A DNA stretch of 64,000 nucleotides from Ruminococcus sp. (GCA_017470535.1 JAFUYP010000082.1:1-64000); one strand, 5' to 3'; counted from the stretch's first letter, positions 49,027 through 60,678 are shown. The notes: generated by a model not told the origin, from the letters alone. Made by a program: numbers and translations.

Positions 49027-49064
49027 GGGAACACACGGGCAAGTGTAACGCTCGTGCAGCCCGT
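49027..49064 (+). repeat. Leader motif copy 2 with a stem in the rplW-rplB gap
   Basis: GGGAACACACGG-GCA-AGTGTAA (49027-49048) repeats the motif at 46910. ACGGGC (49035-49040) can pair with GCCCGT (49059-49064). The gap is unusually long for this operon. Confidence 0.5.
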
Positions 49065-49110
49065 AAGAACGTGGGCGCCTCGCAAAACAATTACAAGGAG
49101 TGAAATACGA

Positions 49111-49944
49111 ATGGCAATAAAGAGCTATAAGCCTACGACAGCCGGAAGACGTGGTATGACAGTTACCGATTATTCCGAGCTTTCAAAGGTAAAGCCGGAA
49201 AAGAGCCTTCTTGAACCTTTAAAGAAGACCGCCGGCAGAAACAGCTACGGCAGGATCACAGTACGCCACAGAGGCGGCGGTGAAAGAAGAAAATACCGTG
49301 TGATCGACTTCAAGAGAAACAAGCTCGATATGAACGCAACAGTTCAGACTATCGAGTACGATCCTAACAGATCGGCATTTATCGCACTCGTTCAGTATGA
49401 GGACGGCGAGAAGAGATACATCCTCGCACCTAACGGCCTCAAGGTGGGCGACGTGGTAAGATCAAGCGCAGACGCTGACATCAAGCCCGGCAATGCACTT
49501 GCACTTACAAATATCCCTGTGGGTACATTCATCCACAATATAGAGCTTTACCCCGGCAAGGGCGCACAGCTCGTTCGTTCAGCAGGCAACATGGCACAGC
49601 TCATGGGTAAAGAGGGCAGCTACGCTCTTGTCAGACTCCCTTCGGGCGAGATGAGAAAGATCCCTGAGAACTGCATGGCTACTATCGGTCAGGTCGGCAA
49701 TATCGACCACGCAAACGTAAATATCGGTAAGGCAGGCAGAAAGCGCCATATGGGTATCAGACCTCATGTAAGAGGTTCAGTCATGAACCCGAACGACCAC
49801 CCGCACGGCGGTGGTGAAGGTAAATCACCTGTCGGACGTCCAAGCCCTGTTACCCCTTGGGGCAAGCCTACAATGGGTTACAAGACTCGTGCTAAGCACA
49901 ATCGCTCCGATAAGTTTATCGTAAAGCGCAGAAACGGTAAATAA
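49111..49944 (+). CDS. rplB: Ribosomal protein L2
   Basis: A 277-residue 50S core protein needed for subunit joining and peptide bond formation. Signatures are [22 protein letters not shown], in two pieces, and [22 protein letters not shown] at 49111 after AAGGAGTG gives the canonical [14 protein letters not shown]; a frame 19 codons longer lies in the structured gap. Confidence 0.97.
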   Translation: MAIKSYKPTTAGRRGMTVTDYSELSKVKPEKSLLEPLKKTAGRNSYGRITVRHRGGGERRKYRVIDFKRNKLDMNATVQTIEYDPNRSAFIALVQYEDGEKRYILAPNGLKVGDVVRSSADADIKPGNALALTNIPVGTFIHNIELYPGKGAQLVRSAGNMAQLMGKEGSYALVRLPSGEMRKIPENCMATIGQVGNIDHANVNIGKAGRKRHMGIRPHVRGSVMNPNDHPHGGGEGKSPVGRPSPVTPWGKPTMGYKTRAKHNRSDKFIVKRRNGK

Positions 49945-49964
49945 TGAAAGGAGGCAGATGACTA

Positions 49965-50246
49965 ATGTCAAGGAGTACTAAGAAGGGCCCCTATGTGCAG
50001 GAGGCGCTTATAAAGAGAGTTATTGCAATGAACGAGGCAGGAGAGAAAAAGGTGTTAAAGACCTGGAGCAGAGCTTCTACTATCTTCCCTGATTTCGTTG
50101 GTCATACATTCGCTGTTCATGACGGCAGAAAGCACGTTCCGGTTTATGTCACTGAGGATATGGTAGGACATAAGCTCGGCGAGTTTGCTCCGACAAGAAC
50201 TTACAAGGGTCATGCAGGTTCAAAGACCTCGAACAACGGTAAGTAA
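49965..50246 (+). CDS. rpsS: Ribosomal protein S19
   Basis: A 93-residue 30S head protein. Signatures are [30 protein letters not shown] and [16 protein letters not shown]. Confidence 0.97.
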   Translation: MSRSTKKGPYVQEALIKRVIAMNEAGEKKVLKTWSRASTIFPDFVGHTFAVHDGRKHVPVYVTEDMVGHKLGEFAPTRTYKGHAGSKTSNNGK

Positions 50247-50266
50247 AGCGGAAGGAGGAATTTTGA

Positions 50267-50602
50267 ATGGAAGCAAAGGCTATATTAAAGAATGCCAGGA
50301 TCGCTCCCCGTAAGGTGTCGATCGTTTTAGACCTTATAAGAGGTAAGGATCTTGACGTTGCAATGGCAACAGTCAAGCACACACCCAAGGCTGCAAGCGA
50401 GTATCTGGTAAAGCTTCTCGGTTCCGCTGCTGCAAACGCAGAGAATAATCACAACATGGATAAGAATAATCTCTATGTTTCAGAGTGCTTTGTTTGCCCC
50501 GGACCGACAATGAAAAGAATCATGCCCAGAGCGCAGGGCAGAGCATACAGGATCCTGAAGAGAACATCACACATCACAGTGGTTCTCAAGGAAAAGGAAT
50601 AA
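50267..50602 (+). CDS. rplV: Ribosomal protein L22
   Basis: A 111-residue 50S protein whose beta hairpin lines the exit tunnel. Signatures are [18 protein letters not shown] and the C-terminal [20 protein letters not shown]. Confidence 0.96.
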   Translation: MEAKAILKNARIAPRKVSIVLDLIRGKDLDVAMATVKHTPKAASEYLVKLLGSAAANAENNHNMDKNNLYVSECFVCPGPTMKRIMPRAQGRAYRILKRTSHITVVLKEKE

Positions 50603-50621
50603 GCGCAAGAGGAGGTAAACT

Positions 50622-51422
50622 ATGGGCCAGAAAGTAAATCCGCACGGTCTTCGTGTCGGAATAATAAAGGATTGGGATTCCCGTTGGTTTGCGGACAAGG
50701 CTACATTCGGTGATACACTTGTAGAGGACTATAAGATCAGAGAGTATGTTATGAAGTCACTCAATACAAGATCGAAGAGCCCTGATGTTAAGTCAGTATA
50801 CGCAGGCGTTCCCAAGGTGGAGATCGAGAGATTTGCATCAAAAGACGGCAATCAGAACGTAAAGATCCACATTCATTGCGCTAAGCCCGGTATCGTGATC
50901 GGCAGAGGCGGCGCTGAGATCGAAAAGCTCCGTGCAAAGCTCGAGAATATGATAGGCAAGCGTGTGTCTGTAAATATCGTTGAGGTAAGATCACCTGATA
51001 TAAACGCACAGCTCGTAGCTGAAAAGATAGCTCACGACCTCGAGGACAGAGTATCCTTCAGAAGAGCTATGAAGCAGGCTATCGGCAGAGCAATGAAGCT
51101 CGGCGCTAAGGGTATCAAGGTTATGGTATCCGGCAGACTTGCAGGCGCTGAGATCGCAAGAAGCGAAACATACCACGAGGGTACTATCCCGCTTCAGACT
51201 ATCAGAGCTGACATCGACTACGGTACAGCTGAAGCACATACAACTTACGGCAGACTTGGCGTAAAGGTATGGGTATACCGTGGTGAGGTCCTCAAGGGTG
51301 AGGCTGCTCCGTCTGATAAGAGAGATGAGGGCAATAAGAGAAGAGGCCGCAGAAACGACGACAGAGCAAGAGCTCCCAGACGTGACGGCGCAAGAGCAAA
51401 AAGAGAAGGGGGTAACAAGTAA
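50622..51422 (+). CDS. rpsC: Ribosomal protein S3
   Basis: A 266-residue 30S protein at the mRNA entry. It begins [14 protein letters not shown], has the KH motif [14 protein letters not shown] and the C-terminal block [14 protein letters not shown] basic low-complexity tail ([21 protein letters not shown]) makes it longer than usual. Its last base is the first of rplP. Confidence 0.96.
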   Translation: MGQKVNPHGLRVGIIKDWDSRWFADKATFGDTLVEDYKIREYVMKSLNTRSKSPDVKSVYAGVPKVEIERFASKDGNQNVKIHIHCAKPGIVIGRGGAEIEKLRAKLENMIGKRVSVNIVEVRSPDINAQLVAEKIAHDLEDRVSFRRAMKQAIGRAMKLGAKGIKVMVSGRLAGAEIARSETYHEGTIPLQTIRADIDYGTAEAHTTYGRLGVKVWVYRGEVLKGEAAPSDKRDEGNKRRGRRNDDRARAPRRDGARAKREGGNK

Positions 51423-51850
51423 TGCTGCTTCCGAAGAGAGTAAAGTACAGAAGACAACAGCGTGGCCGTATGACAGGTAAGGCTACAAGAGGAAATAAGG
51501 TAACAAACGGTGAATTCGGCTTACAGGCACTTTCACCGGCATGGATAACCTCAAGACAGATCGAGGCTGCCCGTATCGCTATGACAAGATATATCAAGCG
51601 TGGCGGTCAGGTATGGATAAAGATCTTCCCGGATAAGCCTATCACAGAGAAGCCGGCAGAAACACGAATGGGTTCAGGTAAAGGCTCGCCCGAGTACTGG
51701 GCAGCAGTGGTAAAGCCCGGCCGTGTGATGTTTGAGATCGCAGGCGTTCCCGAGGAGACAGCAAGAGAGGCTATGCGTCTTGCGATGCATAAGCTCCCTG
51801 TAAAATGTAAGTTTGTCAAAAAAGAAGAGGAAACGGGTGGTGAGCAGTAA
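51422..51850 (+). CDS. rplP: Ribosomal protein L16
   Basis: A 142-residue 50S protein that positions the A-site tRNA. Signatures are [24 protein letters not shown] and [19 protein letters not shown]. Overlaps rpsC and rpmC by one base each (TAATG). Confidence 0.97.
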   Translation: MLLPKRVKYRRQQRGRMTGKATRGNKVTNGEFGLQALSPAWITSRQIEAARIAMTRYIKRGGQVWIKIFPDKPITEKPAETRMGSGKGSPEYWAAVVKPGRVMFEIAGVPEETAREAMRLAMHKLPVKCKFVKKEEETGGEQ

Positions 51851-52044
51851 TGAGATCAAATGAATTAAAGGAAATGTCACTCGCAGAGCTTAATGAGAAG
51901 CTCGCAGACCTCAAGCAGGAGCTTTTTAATCTTCGTTTTCAGCACGCTGTAAACCAGCTCGATAACCCCAAGAGCATGACAGCAGTTAAGAAGGATATTG
52001 CACGTGTAAAGACATTTATACGCCAGCAAGAATCCGCACAGTAA
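51850..52044 (+). CDS. rpmC: Ribosomal protein L29
   Basis: A 64-residue two-helix 50S protein near the tunnel exit. Signature: LNEKLADLKQELFNLRFQHA and KKDIARVKTFIRQ. Confidence 0.95.
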   Translation: MRSNELKEMSLAELNEKLADLKQELFNLRFQHAVNQLDNPKSMTAVKKDIARVKTFIRQQESAQ

Positions 52045-52062
52045 GCGAAGGGAGGACTGACT

Positions 52063-52320
52063 GTGGCAGAGAGAAATCTTAGAAAGACAAGAGTGGGCAT
52101 AGTAGTTTCCAATAAGATGGATAAGACTATCGTTGTAGCTATCAAGGATAACGTGCAGCATCCGCTCTATAAGAAAATCATCAAAAGAACAGTTAAGCTC
52201 AAGGCACATGACGAGGAAAATGTATGCAATATAGGCGATACAGCAGAAGTTATGGAAACACGCCCTCTTTCAAAAGATAAGAGATGGCGCCTTGTAAAGG
52301 TGATTGAGCAGGCTAAGTAA
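52063..52320 (+). CDS. rpsQ: Ribosomal protein S17
   Basis: An 85-residue 30S primary binding protein. Starts at GTG after GGGAGG. Signatures are [27 protein letters not shown] and the MAETRPLSK-like [14 protein letters not shown] end. Confidence 0.96.
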   Translation: MAERNLRKTRVGIVVSNKMDKTIVVAIKDNVQHPLYKKIIKRTVKLKAHDEENVCNIGDTAEVMETRPLSKDKRWRLVKVIEQAK

Positions 52321-52384
52321 TTTAAAAATTAAGGGGAGGCGGCAAGGGCTGCCGACCCATTGATACTTGAAAGGAGGACGCACT

Positions 52385-52753
52385 GTGATACAGATGCAGA
52401 CTTACCTGAAGGTCGCAGACAACTCCGGCGCAAAGGAGCTTATGTGCATCAGGGTTCTCGGAGGTACACGCAGAAAGTACGCTAATATCGGCGACGTTGT
52501 AGTAGCTTCCGTTAAAAAGGCAACACCGGGCGGCGTTGTTAAAAAAGGCGATGTTGTAAAAGCAGTAATCGTTCGTTCAGCAAAGGGACTCAGAAGAGCA
52601 GACGGAACTTATATCCGCTTCGATGAGAACGCTGCTGTAATTATAAGAGATGATAAAAACCCGAGAGGTACCCGTATATTCGGGCCTGTCGCAAAAGAGC
52701 TGAGAGAGAAGGAGTATTTGAAGATCCTGTCCCTCGCTCCGGAAGTTCTTTAA
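52385..52753 (+). CDS. rplN: Ribosomal protein L14
   Basis: A 122-residue 50S protein at the subunit interface. GTG at 52385, nine bases after AAGGAGG, gives the canonical [19 protein letters not shown]; the six upstream codons contain that site. Other signature: [14 protein letters not shown]. Confidence 0.96.
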   Translation: MIQMQTYLKVADNSGAKELMCIRVLGGTRRKYANIGDVVVASVKKATPGGVVKKGDVVKAVIVRSAKGLRRADGTYIRFDENAAVIIRDDKNPRGTRIFGPVAKELREKEYLKILSLAPEVL

Positions 52754-52767
52754 TGGAGGTGCCGTAA

Positions 52768-53091
52768 ATGAATAAGGTTCACGTTAAAACCGGCGACACA
52801 GTAGTAATACTCTCCGGCAAGGACAAGGGCAAGCAGGGCAAGGTGCTCCAGGTAAGCCCGAAGGAAGGTAAGGTCATCATAGAGGGCCTTAACATAGTAA
52901 CAAAGCACGTCAAGCCCAGAAGACAGGGCGAGGCAGGCGGCATAGTAAAGGCAGAGGGCGCAATGTATGCTTCAAAGGTACAGGCAGTCTGCCCTAAGTG
53001 CGGCAAGGCTACAAGGATCGGTCATAAGATCCTTGAAGACGGATCTAAGGTCAGAGTTTGCAAAAACGAAGGCTGCGGTGAAGAATTTTAA
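52768..53091 (+). CDS. rplX: Ribosomal protein L24
   Basis: A 107-residue 50S assembly initiator. KOW motif [20 protein letters not shown]-terminal zinc-like [13 protein letters not shown]...CKNEGC shows a retained Cys4 ribbon. Confidence 0.96.
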   Translation: MNKVHVKTGDTVVILSGKDKGKQGKVLQVSPKEGKVIIEGLNIVTKHVKPRRQGEAGGIVKAEGAMYASKVQAVCPKCGKATRIGHKILEDGSKVRVCKNEGCGEEF

Positions 53092-53107
53092 TTAGGAGGG
53101 TACTACA

Positions 53108-53650
53108 ATGGCTGCAAGATTAAAAGAATATTATGTTAGCGACGTAGCTCCCGCTATGATGAAGAAATTCCAGTACGCTAACGTTATGCAGATACCGAAG
53201 CTCGACAAGGTCGTAATAAACGTCGGCTGCGGTGCTGATAAGGATAATAAGAAGGTCATCGACGCTATAATGTCAGACCTTGCTGCTATCACAGGTCAGA
53301 GACCTGTTGAGTGCAAGGCTAAGAAGAGCGTTGCGAACTTCAAGCTCAGGGACGGTCAGGTCATCGGTGTCAAGGTAACACTGAGAGCTGAGAGAATGTA
53401 TGAATTCGTTGACAGGCTTTTCAACGTAGCATTTCCCCGTGTAAGAGACTTCAGAGGTATAAACCCCAACTCCTTCGACGGCAGGGGCAACTACTCTACC
53501 GGTATCAAGGAACAGCTCATATTCCCTGAGATAGAATATGATAAGATCGACAAGGTTCGTGGTATGGATATAAACTTTATCACAACAGCTAACACAGACG
53601 AAGAGGCAAAAGAGCTGCTTACACTTATGGGCGCTCCGTTTGCAAAGTAA
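53108..53650 (+). CDS. rplE: Ribosomal protein L5
   Basis: A 180-residue 50S protein binding 5S rRNA. Signatures are [33 protein letters not shown] and [18 protein letters not shown]. Confidence 0.97.
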   Translation: MAARLKEYYVSDVAPAMMKKFQYANVMQIPKLDKVVINVGCGADKDNKKVIDAIMSDLAAITGQRPVECKAKKSVANFKLRDGQVIGVKVTLRAERMYEFVDRLFNVAFPRVRDFRGINPNSFDGRGNYSTGIKEQLIFPEIEYDKIDKVRGMDINFITTANTDEEAKELLTLMGAPFAK

Positions 53651-53665
53651 GAGGAGGAAATAAGC

Positions 53666-53851
53666 ATGGCTAAAAAGTCTATGATCAATAAGCAGCAGGC
53701 AAAGCCTAAGTATTCCACTCGTGCTTACAACAGGTGTAAGATCTGCGGAAGACCTCATGCATACCTGAGAAAGTTCGGCGTTTGCCGTATATGCTTCAGA
53801 GAGCTTGCACATGACGGTCAGATACCCGGAGTGAAGAAGGCAAGCTGGTAA
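53666..53851 (+). CDS. rpsN: Ribosomal protein S14, zinc type
   Basis: A 61-residue 30S protein, type Z, with four zinc cysteines ([20 protein letters not shown]). Organisms with only this form do not use zinc-free S14 under zinc limitation, unless a second copy exists elsewhere. Confidence 0.97.
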   Translation: MAKKSMINKQQAKPKYSTRAYNRCKICGRPHAYLRKFGVCRICFRELAHDGQIPGVKKASW

Positions 53852-53872
53852 TAAAAAAGGAGGTCAAACGGC

Positions 53873-54271
53873 ATGCAGATAACAGATACAATAGCGGATC
53901 TGCTTACGAGGATCCGTAATGCAAGCACTGCAAAGCACGCAACAGTAGACGTTCCTGCTTCAAATATGAAGAAGTCTATCACACAGATCCTTGTTGACGA
54001 AGGTTATGTAAAGGATTTCCAGGTGATCGAGGACGGTAAGCAGGGAATAATCAGAATAACTCTTAAATACGATGAGAACAGAAACCCCGTCATCACAGGT
54101 CTGAGAAGAGTTTCCAAGCCCGGTCTCAGGATCTATAAGAGCTGTGAGGATATGCCTAAGGTAATGAAGGGACTCGGCGTTGCCATAGTTTCCACATCCA
54201 AGGGCGTTATCACCGACAAGAAGGCAAGAGAGCTCGGCGTCGGCGGCGAGGTACTGGCATTTATCTGGTAA
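53873..54271 (+). CDS. rpsH: Ribosomal protein S8
   Basis: A 132-residue 30S central-domain protein. Signatures are [24 protein letters not shown] and [19 protein letters not shown] [17 protein letters not shown]. In E. coli S8 represses the spc operon; not known here. Confidence 0.97.
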   Translation: MQITDTIADLLTRIRNASTAKHATVDVPASNMKKSITQILVDEGYVKDFQVIEDGKQGIIRITLKYDENRNPVITGLRRVSKPGLRIYKSCEDMPKVMKGLGVAIVSTSKGVITDKKARELGVGGEVLAFIW

Positions 54272-54283
54272 GGAGGAGCACAT

Positions 54284-54835
54284 ATGTCAAGAATAGGTAT
54301 AAAGCCCATCAGTGTTCCCGCCGGAGTAACAGTTACGATAGCTGAAAACAATGTAGTAACTGTAAAGGGTCCTAAGGGAACGCTTGAGAAAGCATTCAAT
54401 AAGGATATGATAATCAAGCAGGAGGGCACAGAGATAACAGTATCCCGTCCCTCTGAGAATAAGGTCCATAAGTCACTTCACGGTCTTACAAGGACACTTA
54501 TCAATAACATGGTTGAGGGCGTAACAAACGGCTACTCCAAGAAGCTGGAAGTTGTCGGCGTCGGATACAGAGCGCAGAAGCAGGGCAAGAACCTCGTGCT
54601 CAACATCGGTTTCTCACATCAGGTGGTGATCCCGGAAACAGATACTATCAAGATCGAAGTTCCGGATGCGAACCATATCATAGTTTCCGGTGCTGATAAG
54701 CAGGAGGTAGGACAGTTTGCCTGCGAGATCAGAGAAAAGCGTCCGCCGGAGCCTTATAAGGGTAAGGGTATTCGCTACGAAGGCGAGTATGTTATCCATA
54801 AGGAAGGTAAAGCCGGTAAGGGTGCTAAGAAGTAA
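54284..54835 (+). CDS. rplF: Ribosomal protein L6
   Basis: A 183-residue 50S protein near the factor-binding site, two repeated domains. Signatures are [28 protein letters not shown] and the end block [16 protein letters not shown]. Confidence 0.97.
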   Translation: MSRIGIKPISVPAGVTVTIAENNVVTVKGPKGTLEKAFNKDMIIKQEGTEITVSRPSENKVHKSLHGLTRTLINNMVEGVTNGYSKKLEVVGVGYRAQKQGKNLVLNIGFSHQVVIPETDTIKIEVPDANHIIVSGADKQEVGQFACEIREKRPPEPYKGKGIRYEGEYVIHKEGKAGKGAKK

Positions 54836-54853
54836 CGGAAGGAGAGAACTGAT

Positions 54854-55213
54854 ATGGTTAAAAAGCTTGACAGAGCTAAGGCAAGAGCAAAAAGACAGAT
54901 CAGAGTTCGTGCAAAGATTTCCGGTACTGCTGATCGTCCGAGACTTAACGTATTCCGCTCCGCAAAGCATATATATGCACAGCTTATAGATGACGAAAAG
55001 GGCGTAACACTTGCATCCGCATCATCGCTTTCAAAGGAATTTGAGGGCAACGGCGGCAATAAAGAGGGCGCTCGCAAGGTAGGTCAGCTGATAGCTGAGG
55101 CTGCTAAGGCAAAGGGCATCGAAAACGTTGTGTTTGACAGAGCCGGATACCTTTATCACGGCAGAATACAGGAGCTTGCAGAAGGCGCTCGTGAGAGCGG
55201 ACTCAAGTTCTGA
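54854..55213 (+). CDS. rplR: Ribosomal protein L18
   Basis: A 119-residue 50S protein binding 5S rRNA. Signatures are [19 protein letters not shown] [28 protein letters not shown] and [15 protein letters not shown]. Confidence 0.96.
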   Translation: MVKKLDRAKARAKRQIRVRAKISGTADRPRLNVFRSAKHIYAQLIDDEKGVTLASASSLSKEFEGNGGNKEGARKVGQLIAEAAKAKGIENVVFDRAGYLYHGRIQELAEGARESGLKF

Positions 55214-55230
55214 TACAAGGAGGGAATACT

Positions 55231-55731
55231 TTGGCTTTAATAGATGCATCAAACATGGAACTTAAAGAGACCGTTGTTGCAATAAACAGAGTATCTAAGA
55301 CTGTTAAGGGCGGCCGTATAATGAAGTTTGCGGCACTCGTAGTCGTAGGTGACGGCAACGGCACAGTAGGCTTTGGTACAGGTAAGAGCAGCGAAGTTCC
55401 GGACGCTATCCGCAAGGGTATCGAGGACGCTAAGAAAAACCTTATCAAGGTATCACTCAGAGGAACGACTATTCCTCATGAGATCATAGGAAAATTCGGT
55501 GCAGGTGAAGTTCTTCTCAAGCCCGCAGCACCCGGTACGGGTGTCATCGCAGGCGGCACAGTAAGAGCAGTAGTCGAGGCAGCTGGTATCAAGGACATCA
55601 GAGCAAAGAGCCTTCGCTCAAATAACCCCTGCAACGTAGTAAGAGCAGCAGTCAACGGACTTGCATCAGTCAGATCGCTCGATGAGGTCGCTGCAAAGAG
55701 AGGCAAGACTGCTAAGGAAATCGTAGGCTAA
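55231..55731 (+). CDS. rpsE: Ribosomal protein S5
   Basis: A 166-residue 30S accuracy protein. Starts at TTG after AAGGAGG. Signatures are [39 protein letters not shown] and [14 protein letters not shown]. Confidence 0.96.
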   Translation: MALIDASNMELKETVVAINRVSKTVKGGRIMKFAALVVVGDGNGTVGFGTGKSSEVPDAIRKGIEDAKKNLIKVSLRGTTIPHEIIGKFGAGEVLLKPAAPGTGVIAGGTVRAVVEAAGIKDIRAKSLRSNNPCNVVRAAVNGLASVRSLDEVAAKRGKTAKEIVG

Positions 55732-55744
55732 GGAGGAAAGAAAA

Positions 55745-55924
55745 GTGGCAAACTTAAAGGTAGAGCTTGTCAAGAGTCTTAATTCAAAGATTCAGAAGCA
55801 GGTTTTAACGGCTAATTCACTTGGCCTTAGAAAGATCGGAGATGTGACTGTACAGCCTGATAATGCACAGACACAGGGTAAAATAAAGGTGATTTCTCAT
55901 CTTGTAAAAGTAACTGAGGCGTAA
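55745..55924 (+). CDS. rpmD: Ribosomal protein L30
   Basis: A 59-residue 50S protein, start GTG with AAGGAGG nine bases upstream. The sequence begins MANLKVELVKSLNSKIQKQV and has the family motif SLGLRKIGDVTVQPDN; the end is KIKVISHLVKV. Its position between rpsE and rplO is the standard order. Confidence 0.95.
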   Translation: MANLKVELVKSLNSKIQKQVLTANSLGLRKIGDVTVQPDNAQTQGKIKVISHLVKVTEA

Positions 55925-55945
55925 GACAAGGAGGTGGGCAGATAA

Positions 55946-56386
55946 ATGAAACTGCATGAATTAACACCTGCTGCCGGCTCGACTAAGGAAGTTAAGCGCA
56001 AGGGCAGAGGTCACGGCTCGGGCAACGGAAAGACTGCCGGCAAGGGACATAAGGGACAGAAGGCCCGTTCCGGCGGCGGCGTAAGACCCGGCTTTGAAGG
56101 CGGACAGACAATGCTCGCAAGAAGGATCCCTAAGAGAGGATTCAATAATATATTCGCTACAAAGTATAGCGTAGTAAATGTATCGGATCTTGAAAGATTC
56201 GTAGACGGCACAGTAGTAGATACTGAGCTTTTAAAGGCATCAGGCCTTGTTACAAAGGAGCTTGACGGCGTTAAGGTCCTCGGTAACGGAGAACTTACTA
56301 AAAACCTTACCGTAAAGGCTGCAAAATTCTCAGCAGCTGCTAAAGAAAAAATCGAAAAGGCAGGCGGGAAGGCTGAGGTGATGTAA
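55946..56386 (+). CDS. rplO: Ribosomal protein L15
   Basis: A 146-residue 50S assembly protein. Signatures are [12 protein letters not shown], the basic Gly-rich [20 protein letters not shown] and [18 protein letters not shown]. The stop is two bases before secY. Confidence 0.97.
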   Translation: MKLHELTPAAGSTKEVKRKGRGHGSGNGKTAGKGHKGQKARSGGGVRPGFEGGQTMLARRIPKRGFNNIFATKYSVVNVSDLERFVDGTVVDTELLKASGLVTKELDGVKVLGNGELTKNLTVKAAKFSAAAKEKIEKAGGKAEVM

Positions 56387-56388
56387 AC

Positions 56389-57693
56389 GTGATAGAAACA
56401 TTTCGTAACGCATGGAAAGTTCCGGAGTTAAGAAAGAAGTTACTCTATACACTTCTCATCATCGTTATTTACAGAGCATTGGGTACGATACCTGTGCCTT
56501 ACCTTGATTCGGCGGCTATCGCTGAATGGTTCAAGGGCTCTGAAAGTTCGGGCGACTTTTTCAGCTACTTAAATGTCCTTTCGGGTGATAACTTCTCGAA
56601 GGCGACACTGTTAGCATTGTCGGTAGGTCCGTACATCAACGCACAGATCATCATTCAGCTTCTTACCTACGCACTTCCGCCTCTCGAAAGACTGGCTAAG
56701 GAAGGTCCGGAGGGCAAAAAGAAGCTCGATAAGATCACAAAATGGGCAGCACTTGCAATATCGCTTTTCCAGGCATGGGCATACTACCTTACACTTTCAA
56801 ACGCTCACGCTACCGTTCACTCGGGCAATACATTTGAAAAGTGGTTCGCAGAGGCTGTTATCATAGCCGCCTTTACGGCAGGCTCATCACTCACGATATG
56901 GCTCGGCAACCTCATCAGTGAAAAGGGTATCGGCAACGGTATCTCGATGCTGCTGTTCGCAGGTATCATCGCAAGAGGACCTTCGGCAGTGCTCAACCTT
57001 ATCTCACTTATGAAGACCGGCGAGGCTAAGTATATGATACTCGTGCCTATAATCATCGTGATATTCATTCTTATGATCGGCTTCATCGTATTTATGAATG
57101 ATTCCGAGAGAAGAATACCGATACAGTACGCTAAACGTGTAGTCGGAAGAAAACAGTACGGCGGCCAGTCCACCTACATTCCGATAAAGATAGCGATGAG
57201 CGGTGTGCTTCCGATCATCTTCGCTATGGCGTTTATGTCTATCCCCCAGACTCTCAAGATGTTTATAGCACCAAGAGAGGACGGCACAGGCTTCTATAAC
57301 TTCATACTTCGTATATTCCAGTATACACACCCATTCTATGGCTGCCTGTATTTCGTGCTGATAATCGCATTTAACTACTTCTATGTTTCAATGCAGTATA
57401 ACCCTGTCGAGATAGCCAATAACCTCAGACAGAATAACGGCGGTGTTCCGGGTATCAGACCCGGTAAGCCTACATCGGAATATATCCAGAGGATACTTTC
57501 AAAGATCACTCTCGTGGGTGCGTTCTTCTTAGGCGTTATCGCAATATTCCCGATCATCTTCGGCGCTATCACAGAGGTAAATATCGCAATGGGCGGTACT
57601 TCTATACTCATCGTAGTAAGCGTTGCACTTGAAACAGCAAGAACAATGGAATCCCAGATGGTAGCAAGACACCATAAGGGCTTCCTCGAATAA
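56389..57693 (+). CDS. secY: Protein translocase subunit SecY
   Basis: A 434-residue, ten-helix channel of the Sec translocon. Start GTG, close-coupled to rplO. Signatures are GTIPVPYLDSAAIAEWF, the plug and LGPYINAQI-like VGPYINAQIIIQLL, NGISMLLFAGI, and ERRIPIQYAKRVVGRK in the ribosome-binding loop. Length is standard. Confidence 0.97.
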   Translation: MIETFRNAWKVPELRKKLLYTLLIIVIYRALGTIPVPYLDSAAIAEWFKGSESSGDFFSYLNVLSGDNFSKATLLALSVGPYINAQIIIQLLTYALPPLERLAKEGPEGKKKLDKITKWAALAISLFQAWAYYLTLSNAHATVHSGNTFEKWFAEAVIIAAFTAGSSLTIWLGNLISEKGIGNGISMLLFAGIIARGPSAVLNLISLMKTGEAKYMILVPIIIVIFILMIGFIVFMNDSERRIPIQYAKRVVGRKQYGGQSTYIPIKIAMSGVLPIIFAMAFMSIPQTLKMFIAPREDGTGFYNFILRIFQYTHPFYGCLYFVLIIAFNYFYVSMQYNPVEIANNLRQNNGGVPGIRPGKPTSEYIQRILSKITLVGAFFLGVIAIFPIIFGAITEVNIAMGGTSILIVVSVALETARTMESQMVARHHKGFLE

Positions 57694-57712
57694 CAGTAAA
57701 AAGGAAAGCTGA

Positions 57713-58360
<648 letters not shown>

Positions 58361-58380
58361 AATAGAACCGAGGTAAATCA

Positions 58381-59130
58381 ATGATAGCAATCAAATCAAG
58401 CAAAGAGATCGTGAAGATGCAAAGGGCAGGCGCTATCACCGCTGAGGCGATACTCGCCGCAGGCGAAGCGATAAAGCCCGGCATGACCACCTATGAGATA
58501 GATAAGGTCGTTCACAGGTATATAACCTCACACGGGGCAAAGCCGAGCTTTTTAGGCTACGGCGGGTTCCCGGGGTCTGCGTGCGTTTCGGTAAATGATG
58601 TCGTTATACACGGCATTCCCGGACCGCTCAAGGTGCATGAGGGGGATATAGTTTCCGTTGACGTCGGCGCATATATCGACGGCTACCACGGCGACTCCTG
58701 CAAGACCTTCGCAGTAGGTGAGATCTCAGATGCTGCAAAAGCTCTGATGAAGTCAACTGAGGAGAGCCTCTATCTTGCGATAGAAATGGCTAAACCGGGC
58801 GTAAGGCTCGGCGACCTCGGTGCGGCTATACAGAAGTATAATGAGGATAACGGCTATTCCGTGGTGCGTGATTTCGTAGGTCACGGGGTAGGAAAAAATC
58901 TTCATGAGGACCCGGAGGTGCCGAATTTCGGTAAGGCAGGGCACGGAATAAGACTTGCCGCCGGAATGGTCATAGCGATAGAGCCTATGATAAATGAAGG
59001 CACTATGGGTGTTAAGATACTGCCGGACGGGTGGACCGTCAAGACAAAGGACGGTAAGCTCTCGGCACACTTTGAGCATACAATAGCTATCACCAATGAC
59101 GGTGCGATGATACTTACAAAACCGTCGTGA
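58381..59130 (+). CDS. map: Methionine aminopeptidase, type I
   Basis: A 249-residue metalloenzyme removing N-terminal Met. Metal ligands are visible in DVGAYIDGYHGDSC (two Asp), GHGVGKNLHEDPEVP (His), AIEPMI (Glu) and FEHT...E-type end. Follows adk, as in most Firmicutes. Confidence 0.96.
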   Translation: MIAIKSSKEIVKMQRAGAITAEAILAAGEAIKPGMTTYEIDKVVHRYITSHGAKPSFLGYGGFPGSACVSVNDVVIHGIPGPLKVHEGDIVSVDVGAYIDGYHGDSCKTFAVGEISDAAKALMKSTEESLYLAIEMAKPGVRLGDLGAAIQKYNEDNGYSVVRDFVGHGVGKNLHEDPEVPNFGKAGHGIRLAAGMVIAIEPMINEGTMGVKILPDGWTVKTKDGKLSAHFEHTIAITNDGAMILTKPS

Positions 59131-59432
59131 TGCTTAAAGTAAAAAGAGATTCTGAAAAGGCAGGGGGCATCGCTCCCGGAACACTGGTCATCTCGCTTGC
59201 GGGTCGTGATAAAGGGCGCTGCTACGTTGCAGCAGAGCTTCACGACGGCAGGGTGTATGTGGCAGACGGCAAAAAGCATAAGCTCATAAAGCCAAAGCCT
59301 AAAAACCCTAAGCACATTTCACCCGTGGGCAGGATAGACAGTGAAAGCCTTACAGATAAAAGACTAAGACGGCTGATATATGAATTTAAGACCCAAAATG
59401 AATTGTCAGCGCAGGTAAACACCGTCCCTTAA
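59130..59432 (+). CDS. KOW-domain RNA-binding protein (L14e-like)
   Basis: A 100-residue protein with a KOW motif ([21 protein letters not shown]) and a basic linker ([15 protein letters not shown]). Proteins of this type lie between map and infA in many Firmicutes and resemble the L14e/L27e fold. A GTG three bases earlier is an alternative start; the ATG overlaps the map stop. Confidence 0.8.
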   Translation: MLKVKRDSEKAGGIAPGTLVISLAGRDKGRCYVAAELHDGRVYVADGKKHKLIKPKPKNPKHISPVGRIDSESLTDKRLRRLIYEFKTQNELSAQVNTVP

Positions 59433-59470
59433 AGACGGGCGAGCAAAATCAAAGAAATGGAGAGCGTTTT

Positions 59471-59689
59471 ATGTCAAAGGAAGATGTAATCGAGGTTGAA
59501 GGCACAGTAAAAGAGGCACTGCCGAATGCTACCTTTAATGTCGAGCTTGCAAACGGTCACATAATTCTTGCCCATGTTTCGGGTAAGCTCAGAATGAACT
59601 ATATTCGTATAGTTCCCGGTGATAAGGTTACGGTGGAGATGTCACCTTACGACCTTTCTAAGGGAAGGATCACATGGAGAGCTAAGTAA
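59471..59689 (+). CDS. infA: Translation initiation factor IF-1
   Basis: A 72-residue OB-fold protein that blocks the A site during initiation. Signatures are [33 protein letters not shown] and [13 protein letters not shown]. Confidence 0.97.
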   Translation: MSKEDVIEVEGTVKEALPNATFNVELANGHIILAHVSGKLRMNYIRIVPGDKVTVEMSPYDLSKGRITWRAK

Positions 59690-59746
59690 GCGCTCCGTAA
59701 AACACGCAACAATAGCTTTTTTGTAAAAACAAGAGGAGGTATTTCA

Positions 59747-59860
59747 ATGAAAGTAAGACCTTCAGTTAAGCCGATCTGCGAAAAGTGCAAGGTTATCAAA
59801 AGAAAGGGCAAGATCATGGTGATCTGCCAGAATCCTAAGCACAAGCAGCGTCAGGGCTGA
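59747..59860 (+). CDS. rpmJ: Ribosomal protein L36
   Basis: A 37-residue 50S protein, [20 protein letters not shown] then [17 protein letters not shown]. Zinc ligands C11, C14, C27 and H32 are all present. GAGGAGG precedes the ATG. Standard position between infA and rpsM. Confidence 0.97.
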   Translation: MKVRPSVKPICEKCKVIKRKGKIMVICQNPKHKQRQG

Positions 59861-59889
59861 TAAACCGAAAATGGAGGTGCAATCTTAAT

Positions 59890-60258
59890 ATGGCAAGAAT
59901 TGCTGGTATAGACCTGCCAAAGGATAAAAGAATAGAGATCGCTCTTACTTATGTGTATGGCATCGGTCGTAATATTGCAAAGGATATTCTTAAAAACACA
60001 GGAGTTGATCCTGATATAAGAGTCAGAGACCTTTCTGATGAGGATACCGATAAGATCCGTGATTATATAGATAAGAACGTGATCGTTGAGGGTGACCTGA
60101 GAAGAAACGTGGCTCTTAACATCAAAAGACTTGTCGAGATAGGCTGTTACAGAGGCGTTCGTCACCGTAAGGGTCTGCCTGTAAGAGGACAGAGAACAAA
60201 GACAAACGCAAGAACTCGTAAGGGTCCTGTAAAGACTATCGCAAACAAGAAGAAGTAA
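59890..60258 (+). CDS. rpsM: Ribosomal protein S13
   Basis: A 122-residue 30S head protein contacting the P-site tRNA. Signatures are [28 protein letters not shown] and [15 protein letters not shown]. Confidence 0.97.
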   Translation: MARIAGIDLPKDKRIEIALTYVYGIGRNIAKDILKNTGVDPDIRVRDLSDEDTDKIRDYIDKNVIVEGDLRRNVALNIKRLVEIGCYRGVRHRKGLPVRGQRTKTNARTRKGPVKTIANKKK

Positions 60259-60272
60259 GGAGGGTGTGAACA

Positions 60273-60668
60273 ATGGCTCAGCAGAAAAAGACGACTATAC
60301 GTCGCCGTCGTGAAAGAAAGAACATTGAACAGGGACAGGTTCATATCCAGTCTACATTCAATAACACTATCGTTACTATCACAGATATGCAGGGTAACGC
60401 TATCTCATGGGCATCCGCAGGCGGCTTAGGCTTCAGAGGCTCAAAGAAGAGCACGCCGTTTGCTGCACAGACTGCTGCTGAAACAGCTGCAAGAGCTGCA
60501 AAGGAGCATGGTCTGAAGATAGTAGAGGTTTACGTTAAGGGACCGGGTGCAGGCAGAGAAGCTGCAATAAGAGCACTCCAGAGCGAGGAGCTTGAGGTAA
60601 GAATGATAAAGGACGTAACTCCTATACCTCACAACGGCTGCCGCCCGCCTAAAAGACGTAGAGTATAA
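60273..60668 (+). CDS. rpsK: Ribosomal protein S11
   Basis: A 131-residue 30S platform protein. Signatures are [32 protein letters not shown] and [18 protein letters not shown]. Confidence 0.97.
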   Translation: MAQQKKTTIRRRRERKNIEQGQVHIQSTFNNTIVTITDMQGNAISWASAGGLGFRGSKKSTPFAAQTAAETAARAAKEHGLKIVEVYVKGPGAGREAAIRALQSEELEVRMIKDVTPIPHNGCRPPKRRRV

Positions 60669-60678
60669 TAAAAGACAA

